Part shown: piece after piece, positions 6,343-10,079 of the stretch
Layout: every line of letters starts with the position of its first letter
Position numbering within the stretch: position 1 is the stretch's first letter
Source of the DNA: an uncultured Bacteroidia bacterium
Lineage (GTDB): Bacteria > Bacteroidota > Bacteroidia > Bacteroidales > UBA932
Assembly: GCA_902773305.1 (NCBI GenBank)
Contig: CACYEB010000164.1
Span: forward strand, 1-10,079
Length of the DNA: 10,079 bases
Reading direction: 5' to 3'
Notes under the pieces: generated by a model
Told to the model about the DNA's origin: nothing
Database searches by the model: none
The model's input: the letters and a program-made list of their open reading frames with translations, nothing else
Made by a program: the position numbers and the translations under genes

Positions 6343-7506
6343 CTATTGAAGCCAGACAGCAGGGTTCTGCTTGGCGGAGCCCTTCCAAATCTGGAAGTGG
6401 AGCTGCGAAGTATCTTCTCCGGTAGTCTCAAGCGAGCCTAGAAGCTCGCCTGCCTTTACTTTCTGACCTGATTTTACGGTGACCTTGCCCAATTTACAGT
6501 AGAAAGTGAAATACTCCCCGTGCTGGACCAGCACGCAGTGTCCATAGCCGGGCATTATCATAATCTGCTTGACGACCCCCTCGAAGGCGCAGCGCACGTC
6601 ACTCCCTTTTTTTGCGGTGATGGTGACGCCGTTGTTTTCAGGCAAGGTGATATTCTTGTACAAGGGGTGTTTCTGGACACCGAACTGCTCTGTGATGACC
6701 CCCTGCACCGGCCAGGGTATTTTTCCTTTGTTTTGCTCGAATTTGCCCGAAACGGTATAGTCTATCTTGTCTTTTTTAGAAAGCTCTTTGCCGACGGCCT
6801 TTTTGACTTCGCTGTTCAATTTGGCCATCTCCTTGCGTTTGCGCTCCAGTTCGGACTTGTATTTCTTCTTGTCTTTGGCCAGGGTGTTGACCATCGACTG
6901 GGTTTTCTTCTCTTCGTTTTTCAGGGCGGTGTATTCCTCTTCCCGCTCACGTTTCAGTCTGCCGGCTTCGTTGTACATTCTGGTCAGTGTATCCTTTTCT
7001 CCGGCAAGCTGCTCCCTGGCAAGGATTATTTGCCGGGATTCTGCGTTCAATGTGGCCGACAGATTTTTCAGATACGAAAAACGGCGATACCCCTGGCCCG
7101 GGTTTTCGCTGGAGAGCAGATACATCAGCCAGACCCTGTTGTCCCGGTTCTTGTAGGTGTTGTAAACCAGAGAGGCATAGTATTTCTCCAGGGTGTCGAG
7201 CTGCGCCTGAAGGGAGGCTATCTCCCGGTCTTTCTGATATATTTGTCCCTGCAGGTCGTTTATGGCCCTGTCGGACTCCTCAACGAGTTTTTTCCGGTTG
7301 GCACTCTTTTTCTGAATCAGCAGCAGTTGGTTGTACGATTCCTTGTGCCTGGAGGTGGCGGTTTTCAACTCTTTGTCTATAAAGCGGATTTCCTCTTTAA
7401 GGCGGTCGATGTCGGACTTTTTCCCCGTCGTACCCTGAGCGGCTGCCGCGATAGTGCAGAAAAGAAAGACGGCGACGGCCGGGACTATGGTACAGAAGGG
7501 TTTCAT
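6343..7506 (-). CDS. EnvC-like murein hydrolase activator (coiled coil plus degenerate LytM domain)
   Basis: A 387-residue exported protein. A signal peptide (about 1-23, ending AAAAQG) is followed by long coiled-coil helices (about 30-240, rich in K, E, R and Q) and a C-terminal M23/LytM fold (about 268-385). The family acts in the periplasm; EnvC of E. coli activates cell-separation amidases. The M23 zinc residues are replaced: in NNGVTI (291-296) N291 and T295 stand where HxGxD has His and Asp; YCKL has K338 for the usual His; QLHF has Q368 for the first His of HxH, and only H370 remains. It should therefore not hydrolyse peptidoglycan itself. The start overlaps the TPR gene stop (ATGA, 7506-7503), implying translational coupling. 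The fold and the missing ligands are clear; the amidase partner is not in the window. Confidence 0.9.
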   Translation of the reverse strand: MKPFCTIVPAVAVFLFCTIAAAAQGTTGKKSDIDRLKEEIRFIDKELKTATSRHKESYNQLLLIQKKSANRKKLVEESDRAINDLQGQIYQKDREIASLQAQLDTLEKYYASLVYNTYKNRDNRVWLMYLLSSENPGQGYRRFSYLKNLSATLNAESRQIILAREQLAGEKDTLTRMYNEAGRLKREREEEYTALKNEEKKTQSMVNTLAKDKKKYKSELERKRKEMAKLNSEVKKAVGKELSKKDKIDYTVSGKFEQNKGKIPWPVQGVITEQFGVQKHPLYKNITLPENNGVTITAKKGSDVRCAFEGVVKQIMIMPGYGHCVLVQHGEYFTFYCKLGKVTVKSGQKVKAGELLGSLETTGEDTSQLHFQIWKGSAKQNPAVWLQ

Positions 7507-9140
7507 TCTCCGAGTTTTTCTGCCTGGGCCGAATATACGGAGGCAAGTTCGTCGCCCAGCGCCTGGAGCACCGTGGCGTAGTGGCGAAGTATCACGCCGC
7601 TCTCCTTTCCGCCGTAGATCATAGCGTGTTTAAAGTGCGCTTTGGCCTCCAGGTCCATCCCCATCAGGTGTAGGATCCAGGCGTAGGTGTCCAGATAAGT
7701 GGCGTTGTCGGGTTCTTTTTCTATGGTTTTCCGGCTCATTTCCAGGGCTTTGCGCAAATCTTTAGGCACTTTTTTCACGGGAGTGGGATAGCGCTCGCTT
7801 ATGTAGTATGCATAATTGTTGAGCACAGGTACATACTCTGGATTGATCTTGAGGGCCTTGTCATAATATGAAAAGGCGGTTTTCTGGTCTCCCTTCAAGT
7901 GAAACAGATCTCCCAGTGCGCTGTATAGGCTAAGTTGCAGGTCACCGCCGTCGGGAGCGAGAGAAAGGGCGCTGGTGTAGTCTTCTATGGCAGAGTCGGT
8001 CTCGCCTAACTGCCAGAAACTCATTCCGCGGAGTTGCAATAAGTCTATGTTGCCGGGGAACCTTTGCAGAGCGACCGTGGCGGCGGAGGTGACGGCAGCA
8101 TAATCGCCGCTATAGTACAGCATCAGCGGATATGTGAAGTTGAGATTGAGACTCTCGGGATAATGGTCGGCATTGCTCTTTGCAAGCGCAATCGCGTCGT
8201 CTGTCTGCCCCTTCTGGTACAGATAGGTGCTTGTGATGGAGCAGATTGACGAATCGGCGGGAGCCGATGCGTAAAGGGTCATCATCATGGTGTCAACCTG
8301 CGGGGCGAACGTATATACGAACTGCTGCTGGTTCAGTACCTCTGCCATATACTGAGCCTTGGCTGAGGGCAGTATTTCGGGATTGGCCAGGAAGGGAGTG
8401 ATGTTTTCAAAATAGAGGTCGTATTGCCCTAAGGCACGGTGGATGTGTGCCTTGCCGTAAAGCGCTTCGGAGTCGTCGGGATTGACGGCAAGGGCTTCGT
8501 CATAAAAGTGCAGGGCCTCTTCGTTGTTGAAGGCTGCCGCGTTGTACTGGGCAAGGTAGCACGCCGCGCGGGGCGAACGTGTACGGTAGAAATAGTCCAG
8601 CATAAAGTCATACGCCTCACGGCGTTTGTTCTGGGCGAGGAGCAGGTCGGTGCGGATGGTTGCAAGGGCATCCGACGGCCCCACTTTGCTCTCTACATTT
8701 TCAATTGCCTCCATGGCCTTGTCATATTGCTTGGAAGCGGCATAGACACCGATCAGGTCGGAATGGAGCGTGGTTTTGCCCGGATGTTCTGCCAGCAGTT
8801 GTTCCAGAATGTCGGCGGCTTCGGCGTTTTTGTCCCTCGCCATAAGATTGTGGGCAAGGGCATACTTGTACCAGTAGTTGTGAGGGTCCAGCTCCACGGC
8901 CTTCTGCAGCATTTGGCCGGAGGCGGTGCTGTCGCGAAGCATAGTGCTCAGGTAGTAGTATGCTGCATCATTGTCCGGCTCGGCTGCAACGACTTTTTTC
9001 ATTTGTACGTAGGCGCCTTTCACGTCGTTGGCATAATAGAGGCGGAGTGCCTCCAGAAAGGCTTCTGACTGGGCTCTTGCCGCGGGCGCGGAAATGGTGA
9101 GTACCAGTGCCGCCACCAGGAAATATCGTAAATTCTTCAT
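7503..9140 (-). CDS. Exported tetratricopeptide-repeat protein
   Basis: A 545-residue protein from the ATG at 9140; a GTG directly before it would add one residue. A signal peptide (MKNLRYFLVAALVLTISAPAARAQS, cleavage near 23) indicates export, with no lipobox. The rest is helical repeats: TPR-like units lie around 27-90, 92-160, 195-240, 300-400 and 403-510. Clear examples are the unit ending in EALAVNPDDSEALYGKAHIH and, later, SYYDKALKINPEYVPVLNNY; the central part (about 240-300) is poorly matched. TPR arrays scaffold protein complexes, so this one may organise the neighbouring envelope proteins. The ATG is eight bases after the stop of the serine hydrolase gene, and its own stop overlaps the EnvC-like start, so the three genes look like one operon. 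The partner is unknown. Confidence 0.88.
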   Translation of the reverse strand: MKNLRYFLVAALVLTISAPAARAQSEAFLEALRLYYANDVKGAYVQMKKVVAAEPDNDAAYYYLSTMLRDSTASGQMLQKAVELDPHNYWYKYALAHNLMARDKNAEAADILEQLLAEHPGKTTLHSDLIGVYAASKQYDKAMEAIENVESKVGPSDALATIRTDLLLAQNKRREAYDFMLDYFYRTRSPRAACYLAQYNAAAFNNEEALHFYDEALAVNPDDSEALYGKAHIHRALGQYDLYFENITPFLANPEILPSAKAQYMAEVLNQQQFVYTFAPQVDTMMMTLYASAPADSSICSITSTYLYQKGQTDDAIALAKSNADHYPESLNLNFTYPLMLYYSGDYAAVTSAATVALQRFPGNIDLLQLRGMSFWQLGETDSAIEDYTSALSLAPDGGDLQLSLYSALGDLFHLKGDQKTAFSYYDKALKINPEYVPVLNNYAYYISERYPTPVKKVPKDLRKALEMSRKTIEKEPDNATYLDTYAWILHLMGMDLEAKAHFKHAMIYGGKESGVILRHYATVLQALGDELASVYSAQAEKLGE

Positions 9141-9148
9141 CACTTGCT

Positions 9149-10079
9149 CTAATACTTTTGCTTTACGCGGGTCATTACATCGTCAAGGGTGTCTGACATA
9201 CCCGTGTCAAAGGTGTCACGTGAACTGCGGGAATTACATAGTATGACCCCGTTTACGCCGTTGTTCCCGCGTACCCAGAGTGTGGCGGATCCGGAGAGGC
9301 TTCCGGTGTGCCAGGCAGCCCAGTTGGACCAGCCGTTGTGGCCGATCCACCAGCCCAGGCCATACCCACCCTTGCCCGTAGAGGTATAGTTGGTGTACAT
9401 TTTATCCAGCCAGGAACTGTCCAGGATGCCGGGGGTATCGCTCCCGTAGTCTATGGCCAGCAGAATCCGGGCCATATCTGCGGCAGAAGCGATTACCGCA
9501 CCGCAGGCAGAGGCGACCTCCATATTGTTGTCGTAGGGATAGGCGCCGTCCTGGGAATAGAATATGCACTCGTTGGAACGACGCTTGCTTTTCAGGGTGT
9601 TTGACAGCCAGATGTCATTTGCGCCTGCGAGTGCCGCCACTTCCCTCAGGTACGTTTCGTAGCTCTTGCCGGAGACCTGTTCGATGACCTGCCCGAGTAT
9701 GCAGTATCCCAGATTGTAGTATGAATAATATGTCCCGGGGCTGTATGACAGCTGGACGTTCCCCAGTATATATTCGACACGCTTCTGCAAACTCTTGCCG
9801 GCAAAACGGCTGTCACCGGTAAATACGGGATCGGTTCCGGTGGTATAGTTTGTCCATCCAGGCCGATGGGTAAGCAGGTCGATGACCCGGATGTCGTCGG
9901 CTCCGGGGACGTGCTTGCCTGGATAGAGGCTGGCCAGCGGACCGCCGGGGGCGAATACCTTCTCCTCAAGGTTGAGTTTCCCCTCCTGGCAAAGCCTGAG
10001 TATGCAGACTGCCGTAAGGGTTTTACTGACGCTGGCCAGGCGGAAGAGGTGCTCCTGGCTACAAAGCACCGGGTTGTCC
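9149..10079 (-). CDS. Beta-lactamase-family serine hydrolase (5' end beyond window)
   Basis: A partial gene: the frame stays open to the right edge (DNPVLCSQEHLF). The GTG at 10069 is an internal valine codon rather than a start, because the SxxK motif should be preceded by a signal and about 40-60 more residues. The class C beta-lactamase/PBP fold motifs are all present: SVSK (nucleotides 10033-10022), with the nucleophile serine and general-base lysine; YYN (9721-9713) in SYYNLGY; and HTG (9310-9302) in WHTGSLSG, replacing KTG. Members include D-aminopeptidases, esterases, DD-peptidases and beta-lactamases, so substrate and resistance cannot be inferred. It ends eight bases before the TPR gene, heading the envelope operon as far as can be seen. 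About 310 residues are visible. Confidence 0.9.
   Translation of the reverse strand, partial: DNPVLCSQEHLFRLASVSKTLTAVCILRLCQEGKLNLEEKVFAPGGPLASLYPGKHVPGADDIRVIDLLTHRPGWTNYTTGTDPVFTGDSRFAGKSLQKRVEYILGNVQLSYSPGTYYSYYNLGYCILGQVIEQVSGKSYETYLREVAALAGANDIWLSNTLKSKRRSNECIFYSQDGAYPYDNNMEVASACGAVIASAADMARILLAIDYGSDTPGILDSSWLDKMYTNYTSTGKGGYGLGWWIGHNGWSNWAAWHTGSLSGSATLWVRGNNGVNGVILCNSRSSRDTFDTGMSDTLDDVMTRVKQKY

Noticed and set aside
6520..7581. 353-codon plus-strand open frame opposite the EnvC-like gene
   Set aside because: It is the antisense shadow of a strong coiled-coil gene; its product is a Leu/Phe/Val-rich string with no domain or signal.
8439..9068. 209-codon plus-strand open frame opposite the TPR gene
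   Set aside because: Antisense of Ala/Leu-rich TPR codons; no recognisable motif, and the TPR reading has clear repeats and a signal peptide.
9149..10079. Reading the serine hydrolase as a beta-lactamase resistance gene
   Set aside because: SxxK, YxN and HTG are shared by many non-resistance hydrolases and peptidases, and the 5' end is missing.

Overview
The window looks like core chromosome of a Bacteroidota bacterium, most likely order Bacteroidales. Supporting signs are a Bacteroidota-type promoter in front of cysS (TTTG, 19 bases, TACATTTG), few Shine-Dalgarno sequences, a cysteinyl-tRNA synthetase with KMGKS, a Dcp-type lipoprotein peptidase, and an EnvC-like protein whose LytM site is degenerate in the way I recall from this phylum. 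Base composition is moderate (about half G+C by eye). Genus cannot be fixed; a Rikenellaceae- or Cryptobacteroides-like gut lineage is a guess. I see no tRNA, rRNA, CRISPR array, insertion sequence or phage gene. The longest stretch without a gene is about 218 bases.

Layout. (1) ispF (MEP isoprenoid pathway) reads rightward at the left edge and meets, tail to tail with no spacer, a leftward group: ssb, then cysS, then a CNNM/CBS membrane protein of the CorC/HlyC type. cysS seems to have its own promoter in the 61-base gap after ssb; the CNNM/CBS gene follows cysS after 16 bases and is probably co-transcribed. (2) A divergent intergenic region (3640-3857) separates ssb from a rightward pair: a small zinc-ribbon protein of unknown function and an M3-family peptidyl-dipeptidase with a lipoprotein-like signal. 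This gap holds a strong inverted repeat, helically phased AAACG repeats and an AT-rich palindrome just upstream of ssb. (3) The M3 gene again meets a leftward operon tail to tail, with one base between stops: a beta-lactamase-family serine hydrolase (5' end beyond the window), an exported TPR protein and an EnvC-like coiled-coil/LytM protein. The TPR and EnvC genes overlap by ATGA.

How the genes fit together. The left block is housekeeping (isoprenoid synthesis, tRNA charging, DNA binding, membrane/ion homeostasis). The right operon is an envelope module: a penicillin-recognising-fold hydrolase, a periplasmic TPR scaffold and a probable amidase activator without peptidase activity. I did not find a clearly new defence, mobile or biosynthetic system. 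The features most worth a second look are the structured ssb/zinc-ribbon intergenic region, the cysS promoter-operator arrangement, the zinc-ribbon protein and the tail-less SSB.
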